A stretch of 64,000 nt of DNA, taken from the NCBI GenBank assembly GCA_025455005.1, contig JALONH010000001.1, forward strand, positions 186,001 through 250,000. The letters are read 5' to 3'. The DNA comes from Cytophagaceae bacterium (lineage in GTDB: Bacteria > Bacteroidota > Bacteroidia > Cytophagales > Cytophagaceae). Positions 25,989-35,526 of the stretch are shown in pieces. The notes beneath the pieces are model-generated. The model worked only from the letters and a program-made list of their open reading frames with translations. It was not told the origin of the DNA and searched no databases. The first letter of the stretch is position 1; each line of letters begins with the position of its first letter. The position numbers and the translations under genes are program-made.

Positions 25989-26018
25989 GGCAGTAGTTTT
26001 TTTCTACTGCCTTTTTTT
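25989..26018 (+). terminator. Rho-independent terminator after fbaA
   Basis: Stem GGCAGTAG/CTACTGCC with a T-rich loop of 7 bases and seven T after it (26012-26018). A TAnnTTTG-like box (TATATTTG, 25980-25987) touches its left side. Confidence 0.88.
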
Positions 26019-26042
26019 GTTTCATTTTTATCCAAAAGTTCT

Positions 26043-29000
26043 ATGTTAAAGAAATGTTTACATCGTGTATTAACTTTATTGTTTAGCTTTTACTTAGTTT
26101 ATTATGTAAAAGCTCAGAATTGTAATGTTCCCCTTTCTTTGTCTACTGTTGATTTGCCAAAGGTATCCAATAAATTGTCTATAGTTTTGCCGGAGTACGT
26201 AAATCAAATTCCATTTTCAAATTACACAAGGGTTATTTCTCAAGACTATGATGAATATGGGACAACAGTTAAAGCTTCGCTTTACAAAGGGGAAAACTTC
26301 GAAAAAGTGTTTGCCCTAACACATGGAAATACTATAAGTGAGAATGTAGAAATTACCTATCAACCCCTGTTTAATGCAAGCTTACTATCCTCCACTTTAG
26401 ATATTGATATTATCAATGAGTCCGGTCAAAGTATTTTGAATTCTACAAACCAACCCATTTTATTTTTAACCAACAATGATATTATCAATTCTCCTAAAAC
26501 AGTGAATGCTAATACGGTTTACACTATTAAATTACCTTATTTATCTCCTAATGCACGCATAGTTTTTATAGAAAAAATTACAGTAACTGGATGCATTCCA
26601 ACTGAAGGAACCACACATGCTATTCAACTTAAAATATGTGATGTATTTATTAATCAAACGTCATCAACTATAGGGGGGAAGATTGAAACCAAACTGGTCA
26701 ATAAGATTGATAAAACGAAATCAAATCTATTGGTTTTTGAAGGTACACATTCAAATGATTATTGTTTAAAAAATGATATATATAAACAAACCAGACAAGT
26801 TGTATTCCGGTTTGAAAGCACAACATCTCCAGTCGATTTTAATTATTTCTCTATATTCTTATTTGACCAATATGAAAAATCAGCAATTAATAGTCTATCT
26901 GTTATTGATGCTACTTCATTAAAAGTAAGTTTACTTCGATTAGATGAAAATGGAATAGAACAAAGTTATGATTTGAGAAACAGTACTATTGCTGCTGATA
27001 AAAATATCAATTTGGGAATTCAAACTAAGGAAAATATTGCAAATTGTAAAGGTTTAGAAACATATAACTTTTTTAAGAGTTTACAATTAGATTTTACCAC
27101 TAATGTAAGACCTACAGATAAATATCGAATTGAATTTGAAGAAATATCTTGTTGCCCTCAAACCTTTAATCCTATTCGAGAACCAGATTATTTCTTTCAA
27201 TTTCAATACTTAAATACGTGTGGTGATTGGCGTATTTATCAAAAAGCGTTAACTAATTTCCCAGATATTGGAACTATTAATGTGTCGGCTCTGCCTACTG
27301 TTTTCCCAAGTTCGATTAATGCTACTAGGTTAACTAATCCGGCTACACCTTCCGCTCCCCCTATTATCACGGGTGTAGAAAACTTCAAAACAACCATTGA
27401 ATTTCTTAATAAAGAAGCGAATCTTTTCATTCACAATTTTAACTCAGTTTCTATCGAAGATATGTATTTTGTATTTGGTATACGACATGAAAATGGTATT
27501 CGATTGACAGAATATGATGTAAATGGTAGTCCTATTAATTCAACAGAATTTGATTATCAATTATGGAATTCTTTACCACAAGGTACATTTAATCCTAAAT
27601 ATCCTCACAGTGGATTAGTTTTAACATTATCTAATAATACTAAAATTAATTTAAACAAGTTAAACCAAACGGATGACCTCTATTCAAATATTTCCTTTTC
27701 TACTTATCCCGTCTCAAACACTTCATTATTTAAAGTAAAATTATCGGATATTTTACCTATTGCGATGGGAGAAGGAAGAGCAAACTATTTGTTAAGAGTT
27801 CAAAATGTAATAAAAAATGCAACCGTTGAGTGGTCTTTTGAGCCGGTATGTAGTGCTTTATCAGAAGAAGATGGAGTACCTAATTATAGTTTTGAATGGT
27901 ATTTCTCTCCAGGTGATGAAGAATGTCAAAAATGTATATTACCGCTTACCCAAATTGAGAAAGACGTATTTGTGAATTGTCCCGGTTGTAGATTTACGGG
28001 AGGGGATGTATATTATTCGTCAGCCAAAAGAGTTACTTTAGGTTATGTTGATTTAAATAATGATGATAAACCGGATTTAATAGATAATCTACCGAGTTAT
28101 GCAACTATTCTACAGAATAGCGATTCCGATCCGAATAATAATTTAAATTTAAATACGGTTATTCAGAATGATGTTGTTTTATTAAAACACCATTATTATT
28201 TAACCACCGGTCAAAGTTTCCCTTATGGTACCGCTGGTCAAATTATTACTATTTCGGATGATATTTTTGGAGTAAACGCGTTAACTCAATCGTATTTAAA
28301 GGTTCAGATACCTAAAGGATTTAGTATCTATGAGAGTTCCAATCAAAAAATGAAAGTTACCATTCGAAATGGTTCAACTATTTTGTTTTCACTATCTAAT
28401 CTTTCTATTTTTAATTTAGATGGAACTACAAATTCTTGGATTGAAGAAATAAATTCGACTACAACTACAACCGATATAGTCTTTAACTTTAGTGTTTCTC
28501 AACTGCAACAATTTGGTTTGACAACTTTTTCTTCTTATAAATCTAATTATAGTGTTGAGGTTGAATTCTTTATTCAGTTGAAAGAGAATATTATAGGTGA
28601 AAGTAATGGACTCAAAAATCACCTGATAGTATTTAAACCTTATTTTTCTAAGGTGCAGTATAAAAATCGAGATATACGTCATAATGATGGAGAGTTAGAA
28701 CAATTTAATAGTTTTCAACCGGATGGGGATCCTTATCAACAAGTAGGAAATCAAATTTTATATACGTGGGAAAATTTTAATTCTCCCAATCGATTTATAA
28801 ACGAGATGTCAAATATTTATTACAATAGCAATAAGTTATTACTTTGTGGTGCTAGCGAAACATCTATTACTTCTGCACAAATCTTTTTTAATGTATTGGG
28901 AACTCCTAATTTAAATTATGGATTACCATACTATAACATAAAGTCATGTGACTTATTTTATGAAATTTCAACACAAGTTGATTTTAGTTTAATAGACAAT

Positions 29001-32000
29001 TTGTTTGTTAATGAATACAGAGCAGCTGATTATATAGAGAAGGTAGAAATTCCTATTCCGGAATCATTAGATCTAGAGAACATATACTTTATTAATTCCG
29101 GTGATAGGTCTTTGATATCTAGATATGATAATAAAAATGGAGTTGTAATTCCGAATATTACACTCGATCCTAATAACCCTAATAATTCAGCACTAACCTA
29201 CATTGAGAATAGGACTGGTTTTGATATGTATTCATTAAATATTTCTCAACTAAGATCAAATGGCAATATCATAGGGAGGGGGGATGAGCATGAAGCTATT
29301 TTGTTAAATATTTCTTTTAAAGACAAATGTATAGAAGGGATGAATTCCACTAAACGATTTTTTCCAGATAAAATAACTAGTCCAAATGCAAGTCCAAAAT
29401 TTTATGTAAGAGAAAATACAATTGATATCTCAACACTTTTAAATTTTGATCAAAACTGGGGAGAACTTTTTGTAGAAAATCAATCTAAAACAACCATCGT
29501 TAGAGAAAACTTTACTACTCAAGTTTCGAGTGACAATAAAATTGAGTATATATATCAAATAAAAAATCCTGAATTGTCTGGTTCGCTATCTAGCTTCTCC
29601 AATGTATTTACTGTAATTGCCTATGATAATAGAATTGTTACACCACCTTTGCTTACTAGTGTTGATGAACCCAACCAAACTATTTTATACTTTGATATAG
29701 ATAAAGGTAATAATATTTATTGGAGGTTTTTTTACCAACTTAATAGTATAAATAAGTTAAATGCTAATAATTTAATTAAATTAAAATTAAGCACCACATT
29801 TTTGTCTTGTCCAGATAATAATTTTAAGTTATTTATAGGTTATGGTCATCATTGTGAAGGCGAAATTAACCAAACAATAAGTATAAATTCTTTATGTTCT
29901 TTTACGCCACCAAATGAATTGGACTTCATAACAGTTTTTGTAAAAGAAGCATTTGTGAATGTTTCGAATGTTAGATATCCAAACGAAAGCTGTGGACAAG
30001 TAGAACTTCAATATAATTTGATATCCAATCAAGGAATTGCTAAGGATGTATCAAGTACAATTCAATTACCAGTGAGTTTTAACTATAACCAACAACCAAT
30101 TACCGTTCGTTATGGGAATAACGTACTCCCTTCAGATCAATATTCACTTTCCTTTATATCGCCATCTACTTTACAATTATCTATCCTTGATCAGAATATT
30201 CCATTTGCAAAACAATTAGAAATTGGCACTACTGCAGTAGATATAATAGAAGTATCTATTCCCCTTCTATACGAAGAAGGATGTGTACTTTATTCTAATG
30301 TATCAATTCCGATATCAGTTCGATATACATCTATTTGTCCGGAGTATAAAACTGAAACTACCACTAGCTTAATTCCATCGTTATTAAATTGCCCAAGAAC
30401 AGGAAGTGTTATGGGTAGGCTTTCCCAACCCAATGGATCAGGAACTATTTTATGTAAAGATTCGGACAATCAGTTTACACCTATTCAAATTACCTTTACC
30501 CAAGATCCTTCCATGACCTCTGCGTATACGTATGAATGGTATCAAGGCAATGGTTCCGCGTTTACTACAATCGTTGGTCAATCGTCTCCGACTATAACTG
30601 TGAATAATCCTTCTACTATTAAAGTAAAAGTTACCGATATCAATACCGGTTGTTATGGGGAATTTACTACTACCGTATCGGATCAAATTGTATTTCTACC
30701 TATTGATCCTGTATGTAAAGGCCAATCACCAAGATTACAATTAAATGGTTTAAATAATGTACAAGGCTCCATAACTACATCTTGGTTTAGAGAAACGAAT
30801 CCAAACGAACTATTATTTAGTCTTTCAGAAGAAGGAATGTACAAGGCTATGGCTATAGTACCCGGCTGTACTTTAACAACCGCTACAGCTTATGATATTC
30901 GATTTAAAGAAGCTCCTATACCTTACATTTTTGAACGGGATTTAATTTACCATGGACAAAATGACGTTACGATTTCAATAATAAATCCTACCGCAAACCT
31001 ACTAGGATCGGTTTCTATCCGTTGGTCTCATGATGTTCAAAAAACAAATCTTGAATCGTTTAATACCAATAAAGATGGAGTCTATTCGGTTACAGCAACT
31101 CTATTATCTACTGGATGTTCGGTCATTTCTTCAACGAAGATAGTGAGTCCTCAAATTAGAATCTTGCCTCTTGGAGCGGATGCGTGTGCTCCTAACAGTT
31201 CTATCGTTCTTATGGCAGAATCAAATATTGTTGCCGGAAATTATATTTGGCAAAAGATAAACCCCTTAACACGTGTTGGAACTACTATTTCTACTTCTGC
31301 AACCGTGAATATATCTGAAACAGGTTTATATGCAGTATCAAATGATTTAACCGTTCAAACCTGTGATGCCTCTTATTTTTATATTAACTTGGATAAAGGA
31401 AGTATACGTCCTATTGATTTGATATCAAATAATTCTTCCGATGGTAATTTTGAGAATATCAGCAGTTGCTCTCCTGTAGGATTTTTAACAGATTACACTT
31501 GTTTGTCTACCGTTCCGGATTTTTCTAATCCAAATTATGCTCAAGATTTGTTGGGTAGATTTATTTTGACACCTAATGCTACACTTTGGAATAGACCAAA
31601 CTTATGGACTGGTCTGGCATTGAATAATCCTAATTATAATATCCCTGCAGCCCAACAGCAAATGATGGTTGTAGATGGATCTTCTTCTTCTCGTGTTTGG
31701 TCAAAAGAAATTTCTATTGAAGAATATCCTTATTTTTTACAGGAATTTATGTTCACAGCACATGTTCGTAATATTGAATCTAATGCTGTTGCAGCCAGAA
31801 GAGAAATTCCAAAGATGAATTATTCTATTTCATTTAGAACATCTGGTCCTAATCCTATCCAAAGATTAGTTAGCAAAGGAGTCTTAAATGAAATTACGTT
31901 TAATACTAACCAAAGAAATTGGATACAAATGACTGCTTTTGTGAATAGATTCCAAGAATTTATTGGTTGTGCAGATGATGATGTCGAATCTGATTTTACT

Positions 32001-33620
32001 CATGCTATCATAGAACTTTCACTACAAAACGGAGGTGATATTGGAAGAGACTTTGCTATAGATGAAATTAGTTTTGTTCCTTTAGATGTTTTTCACTGTG
32101 TTGAAAATACTACTGCTACTACCACCTCTTTTGCATACAGAATGGTACCAAGACCGTGTGAAGCTTCCTTGTTTAAAGTTATAACTACTGAATTTCATAC
32201 TTGTCCCGGTATAGGAGCAACTTTGACAGCTCAAAAATATACAGATGCGGCTTCGTTATCCTATTCTTGGAGTAAAGACAACACGACGTTATCTAATAAT
32301 TTGACAATTTCAGTAAATCCACCCGTTACTACTACCTATACGTTTAGAGTAGTTGATACAGAAAATCAATGTTCTTTCGAAAAAGCTGTTACGGTTTATG
32401 TTACCAAACCTGAAATTTCTATTCAGTCTAATGGAATAAATGCTTGTACACAACCTGAAATCTCTTTTGAAGTAGATCGCTTTACAATAATTGGAAACAT
32501 TTCCTATGAATGGTCTGTAAATAATCAAATCATACCAAATGAGAAAGGTAGAAAGTTTGTACATCGTTCTGTAACAAACGGCGATGAAGTTTCATGTCGA
32601 CTCATTCATCATTGTACTAATCCCGATGGTTCTTCCTTACTCGTACAATCCAATTCCATCATACTAAAGGGTCAACTCGAGCAGGCGAATGCCGGTCAGG
32701 ACACTTCTATTTGTGCTTTGGATATAGTTACGATAGGTACACCGGTCAACTCCGTAAATACATACGCTTGGTCAACACCTACTGAAACACTAGCAGCAAC
32801 AAGTGCTACGGTTCAAGTACAACCTGCGACTACGACTACCTATACCTTACAATTAACCGATGCCAATACTTGTATCACTGAAGATGATGTTGTTATACAT
32901 GTAAAAGGTCCGAAACCTCAAGTACAAGCAGGACCGGATCTACAAGTTTGTTCCGGTTCAAGTGTAACCGCTACTCAAGCTTCAACGAACGCCGCTTCTG
33001 TATTATGGTCGCCAACATTAGGTCTAAGCTCTCCCACTGATATAACCCCTATATTTTCTCCTTCCACTGATACGGAATTTACCCTTACTGCTACCCATTC
33101 TTCAACAGGCTGTTCCGCCTCCGATAACGTTCTAGTAGTGGTGTATCCTTTACCTTCCGGCGAATTAGAATATCGTAATCAACAATTACAAGTTCAAATC
33201 CAACAACCGGAGTTATATACGTATCAATGGTCCGGATTTAGTGTTCCCAATACCTGGTCGGAATCGTATTTGAATGTTAGCGAATCCGGTAGATTTAGTG
33301 TGACGGTACAAAACAAACATACAGGATGTAGTACAACGTTATTTAAGGATGTGCAAGTAACTAATATTGTAGCTCCCGATGGTTCTCCATTGATAAGCCT
33401 ATACCCGAATCCTATGCAACATCGACTTCATGTGCATACTCATAGTTCAACTAGTATTAAAACAATGGAGTGGATTACGGTTACCGGAACGGTAGTTCAA
33501 CTGAATGAAATTAATCAACCTCAAGCGGAAATTTCATCCTATTTGGCTTCCGGTATGTATATATTGAAAATTACCCTAATAGATGGTAAAATTCTTTACC
33601 ATCAAATGGTGATAGAATAA
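26043..33620 (+). CDS. Giant secreted protein with Ig/PKD-like domains and type IX secretion tail
   Basis: A 2525-residue protein. A signal peptide (residues 1-24, ending VKAQ) is followed by about 1,400 residues of beta-rich sequence with scattered Cys and a GCRFTGG segment (near 660), then a chain of Ig/PKD-like modules from about 1,480 (repeats of the type YEWYQGNGSAFTTIVGQSSPTITV, AGQDTSICALDIVTIGTP, AGPDLQVCSGSSVTATQA). The end (about 2450-2525) is a type A T9SS sorting domain: ISLYPNPMQHRLHV, an inner strand, and YLASGMYILKITLIDGKILYHQMVIE. It should be exported across the outer membrane and cell-attached. Function perhaps adhesion; no enzyme motif seen. The first 4-6 kb looks more AT-rich than the final 1 kb. 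Confidence 0.85.
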   Translation: MLKKCLHRVLTLLFSFYLVYYVKAQNCNVPLSLSTVDLPKVSNKLSIVLPEYVNQIPFSNYTRVISQDYDEYGTTVKASLYKGENFEKVFALTHGNTISENVEITYQPLFNASLLSSTLDIDIINESGQSILNSTNQPILFLTNNDIINSPKTVNANTVYTIKLPYLSPNARIVFIEKITVTGCIPTEGTTHAIQLKICDVFINQTSSTIGGKIETKLVNKIDKTKSNLLVFEGTHSNDYCLKNDIYKQTRQVVFRFESTTSPVDFNYFSIFLFDQYEKSAINSLSVIDATSLKVSLLRLDENGIEQSYDLRNSTIAADKNINLGIQTKENIANCKGLETYNFFKSLQLDFTTNVRPTDKYRIEFEEISCCPQTFNPIREPDYFFQFQYLNTCGDWRIYQKALTNFPDIGTINVSALPTVFPSSINATRLTNPATPSAPPIITGVENFKTTIEFLNKEANLFIHNFNSVSIEDMYFVFGIRHENGIRLTEYDVNGSPINSTEFDYQLWNSLPQGTFNPKYPHSGLVLTLSNNTKINLNKLNQTDDLYSNISFSTYPVSNTSLFKVKLSDILPIAMGEGRANYLLRVQNVIKNATVEWSFEPVCSALSEEDGVPNYSFEWYFSPGDEECQKCILPLTQIEKDVFVNCPGCRFTGGDVYYSSAKRVTLGYVDLNNDDKPDLIDNLPSYATILQNSDSDPNNNLNLNTVIQNDVVLLKHHYYLTTGQSFPYGTAGQIITISDDIFGVNALTQSYLKVQIPKGFSIYESSNQKMKVTIRNGSTILFSLSNLSIFNLDGTTNSWIEEINSTTTTTDIVFNFSVSQLQQFGLTTFSSYKSNYSVEVEFFIQLKENIIGESNGLKNHLIVFKPYFSKVQYKNRDIRHNDGELEQFNSFQPDGDPYQQVGNQILYTWENFNSPNRFINEMSNIYYNSNKLLLCGASETSITSAQIFFNVLGTPNLNYGLPYYNIKSCDLFYEISTQVDFSLIDNLFVNEYRAADYIEKVEIPIPESLDLENIYFINSGDRSLISRYDNKNGVVIPNITLDPNNPNNSALTYIENRTGFDMYSLNISQLRSNGNIIGRGDEHEAILLNISFKDKCIEGMNSTKRFFPDKITSPNASPKFYVRENTIDISTLLNFDQNWGELFVENQSKTTIVRENFTTQVSSDNKIEYIYQIKNPELSGSLSSFSNVFTVIAYDNRIVTPPLLTSVDEPNQTILYFDIDKGNNIYWRFFYQLNSINKLNANNLIKLKLSTTFLSCPDNNFKLFIGYGHHCEGEINQTISINSLCSFTPPNELDFITVFVKEAFVNVSNVRYPNESCGQVELQYNLISNQGIAKDVSSTIQLPVSFNYNQQPITVRYGNNVLPSDQYSLSFISPSTLQLSILDQNIPFAKQLEIGTTAVDIIEVSIPLLYEEGCVLYSNVSIPISVRYTSICPEYKTETTTSLIPSLLNCPRTGSVMGRLSQPNGSGTILCKDSDNQFTPIQITFTQDPSMTSAYTYEWYQGNGSAFTTIVGQSSPTITVNNPSTIKVKVTDINTGCYGEFTTTVSDQIVFLPIDPVCKGQSPRLQLNGLNNVQGSITTSWFRETNPNELLFSLSEEGMYKAMAIVPGCTLTTATAYDIRFKEAPIPYIFERDLIYHGQNDVTISIINPTANLLGSVSIRWSHDVQKTNLESFNTNKDGVYSVTATLLSTGCSVISSTKIVSPQIRILPLGADACAPNSSIVLMAESNIVAGNYIWQKINPLTRVGTTISTSATVNISETGLYAVSNDLTVQTCDASYFYINLDKGSIRPIDLISNNSSDGNFENISSCSPVGFLTDYTCLSTVPDFSNPNYAQDLLGRFILTPNATLWNRPNLWTGLALNNPNYNIPAAQQQMMVVDGSSSSRVWSKEISIEEYPYFLQEFMFTAHVRNIESNAVAARREIPKMNYSISFRTSGPNPIQRLVSKGVLNEITFNTNQRNWIQMTAFVNRFQEFIGCADDDVESDFTHAIIELSLQNGGDIGRDFAIDEISFVPLDVFHCVENTTATTTSFAYRMVPRPCEASLFKVITTEFHTCPGIGATLTAQKYTDAASLSYSWSKDNTTLSNNLTISVNPPVTTTYTFRVVDTENQCSFEKAVTVYVTKPEISIQSNGINACTQPEISFEVDRFTIIGNISYEWSVNNQIIPNEKGRKFVHRSVTNGDEVSCRLIHHCTNPDGSSLLVQSNSIILKGQLEQANAGQDTSICALDIVTIGTPVNSVNTYAWSTPTETLAATSATVQVQPATTTTYTLQLTDANTCITEDDVVIHVKGPKPQVQAGPDLQVCSGSSVTATQASTNAASVLWSPTLGLSSPTDITPIFSPSTDTEFTLTATHSSTGCSASDNVLVVVYPLPSGELEYRNQQLQVQIQQPELYTYQWSGFSVPNTWSESYLNVSESGRFSVTVQNKHTGCSTTLFKDVQVTNIVAPDGSPLISLYPNPMQHRLHVHTHSSTSIKTMEWITVTGTVVQLNEINQPQAEISSYLASGMYILKITLIDGKILYHQMVIE

Positions 33621-33714
33621 TACCTATGTGCTGATATTCAATAAAATGAATAAAAAACGAACTATTTTCATCAAGCTATCGTATTAATACTATACCTAAA
33701 AATATTGGTTGGTT

Positions 33715-34014
33715 ATGGATAGTACGAGTGTAAGCCCCAAGACAATTGAGAAGGAAGATATTATTCATCTGAACTTCTCCTCTGTAGATGTGATCACCGA
33801 CCCTGCAAAAAAAAGGTTACGGGAAATCTACCTACAAAAAGCCGAACGTTATGGAAACGGTTATAAAGGCAAAGTTAAAATTCAGTTTATCGCAGCTGAC
33901 AATCAAGTCTATGTTGTCAATACTACGATTTGGTCTGCAGATCACGAACACGTCTCTTTAAAACATGGTATAGTACTTCCAACGAAATCTATACTGGACA
34001 TAGAATTTAGTTAA
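33715..34014 (+). CDS. Conserved hypothetical protein, about 99 residues
   Basis: A small cytoplasmic protein without signal peptide or membrane segment; it begins MDSTSVSPKTIEKEDIIHL and ends in VLPTKSILDIEFS, with a YKGKVKIQFIAADNQVYVVNTTIWSADHEHVSLKHG core of beta strands. Resembles small uncharacterised Bacteroidota proteins; no function recognised. The ATG at 33715 is chosen over a TTG two codons earlier. A terminator follows 4 bp after the stop, so it is monocistronic. Confidence 0.7.
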   Translation: MDSTSVSPKTIEKEDIIHLNFSSVDVITDPAKKRLREIYLQKAERYGNGYKGKVKIQFIAADNQVYVVNTTIWSADHEHVSLKHGIVLPTKSILDIEFS

Positions 34015-34017
34015 TTG

Positions 34018-34043
34018 AAGAGGGATACACTCCCTCTTTTTTT
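34018..34043 (+). terminator. Rho-independent terminator after the 33715 gene
   Basis: Stem AAGAGGGA/TCCCTCTT with a 5-base loop, followed by a run of T to 34043. Confidence 0.85.
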
Positions 34044-34086
34044 GTATTTTTAATCCATTCCTTTATGTGCTTCACTATTTGTAAAG

Positions 34087-34842
34087 ATGGAATCTCTGGA
34101 CCTTTGGTTTTGGCTATTGCTAACCATTACAGCTTTCTTATACGCTTCCGTAGGTCATGGTGGAGCTAGTGGTTATTTAGCTTTATTGGCGCTCTATGGT
34201 TTGGCACCGGCAGAGGCTAAGGTATTGTCTTTAGCTCTCAATGTGGGTGTTGCGGCTTTAGCATGGATTAATTTTTATCGAAAAGAAACGTTTCAATGGT
34301 CTATGTTAGGATGGTTTTTAATCGGTTCTATACCCATGGCTTATTGGGGGAGTACCTTTACCTTACAACCGTATTGGTATAAAATGGCCATTGGTATTGT
34401 ATTACTCTTCCCTATTATTCGGTTGTGGCAATCGGTCTACCATACAGAATCAAGCCACAATATTCAAGTCTTTAAGGTAATTTGGGTAGTTCCCATCGGA
34501 GCTGCGATTGGTTTTGTTTCCGGACTCATAGGTATTGGTGGAGGAATTTTACTATCTCCTTTGCTCCTTTGGTTGCATTGGTCTACACCTAAACAAACCG
34601 CTGCTCTGAGTGCTGCATTCATTTGGGTAAACTCTTGTGTTGGTTTGATAGGTGGTCAAGATACAGCGGGCAGTTCTATCGAACTCCATTGGCCTATATT
34701 AGCCGTAGCATTCATAATGGGTTTACTAGGTGCCTATGTTGGAGCACAGTATTATCCTTCTCTATGGTTAAAAAGAGTATTAGCAGTGGTTCTACTTTTA
34801 GCATCCATAAAACTTACGAATGTCTTAGCCTTATTTTCATAA
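34087..34842 (+). CDS. TSUP (TauE/SafE) family membrane transporter
   Basis: A 251-residue protein with seven to eight hydrophobic segments and the two half-repeats of TSUP exporters: VGHGGASGYLALLALYGL near the start (residues about 21-38) and GFVSGLIGIGGGILLSPLLLW in the middle (about 141-161). TSUP proteins move sulfite, sulfoacetate, thiosulfate and related anions. It stands first, 4 bp before moaD, in a molybdopterin gene set; a role in sulfur or molybdate supply is possible but unproven. Confidence 0.85.
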   Translation: MESLDLWFWLLLTITAFLYASVGHGGASGYLALLALYGLAPAEAKVLSLALNVGVAALAWINFYRKETFQWSMLGWFLIGSIPMAYWGSTFTLQPYWYKMAIGIVLLFPIIRLWQSVYHTESSHNIQVFKVIWVVPIGAAIGFVSGLIGIGGGILLSPLLLWLHWSTPKQTAALSAAFIWVNSCVGLIGGQDTAGSSIELHWPILAVAFIMGLLGAYVGAQYYPSLWLKRVLAVVLLLASIKLTNVLALFS

Positions 34843-34846
34843 TACG

Positions 34847-35080
34847 ATGCAGGTTTATGTGAAAACATTTGGGAAAATAACGGATATCCTACCGGAAGGT
34901 ACCGTGGAATTGCCCATGGGGAGTACAGTGGCAGAGATTCGAGTCCTTCTTCATCAACTGTATCCGGCTTTGCAAACCCTTACCTATAAAATAGCGGTTA
35001 ATGCAAGACTATCAGAAGAAACAATACAAGTTCAAGAAGGGGATACCCTTGCGCTTTTACCACCATATTCAGGAGGTTGA
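34847..35080 (+). CDS. moaD: Molybdopterin synthase sulfur-carrier subunit
   Basis: A 77-residue ubiquitin-fold protein ending in PPYSGG; the C-terminal Gly-Gly is thiocarboxylated by MoeB and donates sulfur to precursor Z. The body has the expected pattern of MoaD (VKTFGKI, TVAEIRVLLHQLYP, KIAVNARLSEE, VQEGDTLALLPPYSGG). Starts 4 bp after the transporter stop and is followed 5 bp later by moaE, its partner. Confidence 0.92.
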   Translation: MQVYVKTFGKITDILPEGTVELPMGSTVAEIRVLLHQLYPALQTLTYKIAVNARLSEETIQVQEGDTLALLPPYSGG

Positions 35081-35085
35081 TAGGG

Positions 35086-35523
35086 ATGGATAACGTTATA
35101 CTCGAATGGGTACAAGGCCCGGTACAGCTGGTATCTATGTATGAAAAAATACAACAACATTCTACGCATACGGAAGTAGGTGCACTCGCCACCTTTGCCG
35201 GTATCGTACGGGCAGATACAATTCAAGGTCAAGTGGTGCAATCCATACGGTTCACTGCTTATACGGATATGGCAATGGCTGCCTTATCTGCAGCGCTAAA
35301 ATCTATCGAATTAGTCAAAGAGGCTCATCGCATTCAGGTGTTTCATAGTTTAGGAGAAGTACCGACAGGTGCTTGCTGTATGTGGATTGTGGTAGAAAGT
35401 AAGCGTCGTGTAACGGCATTACAATTGTGCGCAGAAATAGTAGAAGTTGTGAAATTTCAGCTGCCCATTTGGGGTGAAGAAATAGTATCCGATACGCATC
35501 GATATTGGAAAGAAAATACGTAA
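35086..35523 (+). CDS. moaE: Molybdopterin synthase catalytic subunit
   Basis: A 145-residue protein (start ATG at 35086 after AGGAGG within the moaD end). Characteristic segments: GALATFAGIVRAD, IRFTAYTDMAMAAL, RIQVFHSLGEVPTGACCMWIVVESKRR, and KFQLPIWGEE. MoaE converts cyclic pyranopterin monophosphate to molybdopterin with sulfur from MoaD. At the motif that reads WKxE in E. coli MoaE (Lys126) this protein has WGEE, while the nearby Lys (equivalent to Lys119) is kept. The AGGAGG is one of the few clear Shine-Dalgarno sequences in the window. Confidence 0.9.
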   Translation: MDNVILEWVQGPVQLVSMYEKIQQHSTHTEVGALATFAGIVRADTIQGQVVQSIRFTAYTDMAMAALSAALKSIELVKEAHRIQVFHSLGEVPTGACCMWIVVESKRRVTALQLCAEIVEVVKFQLPIWGEEIVSDTHRYWKENT

Positions 35524-35526
35524 AAT

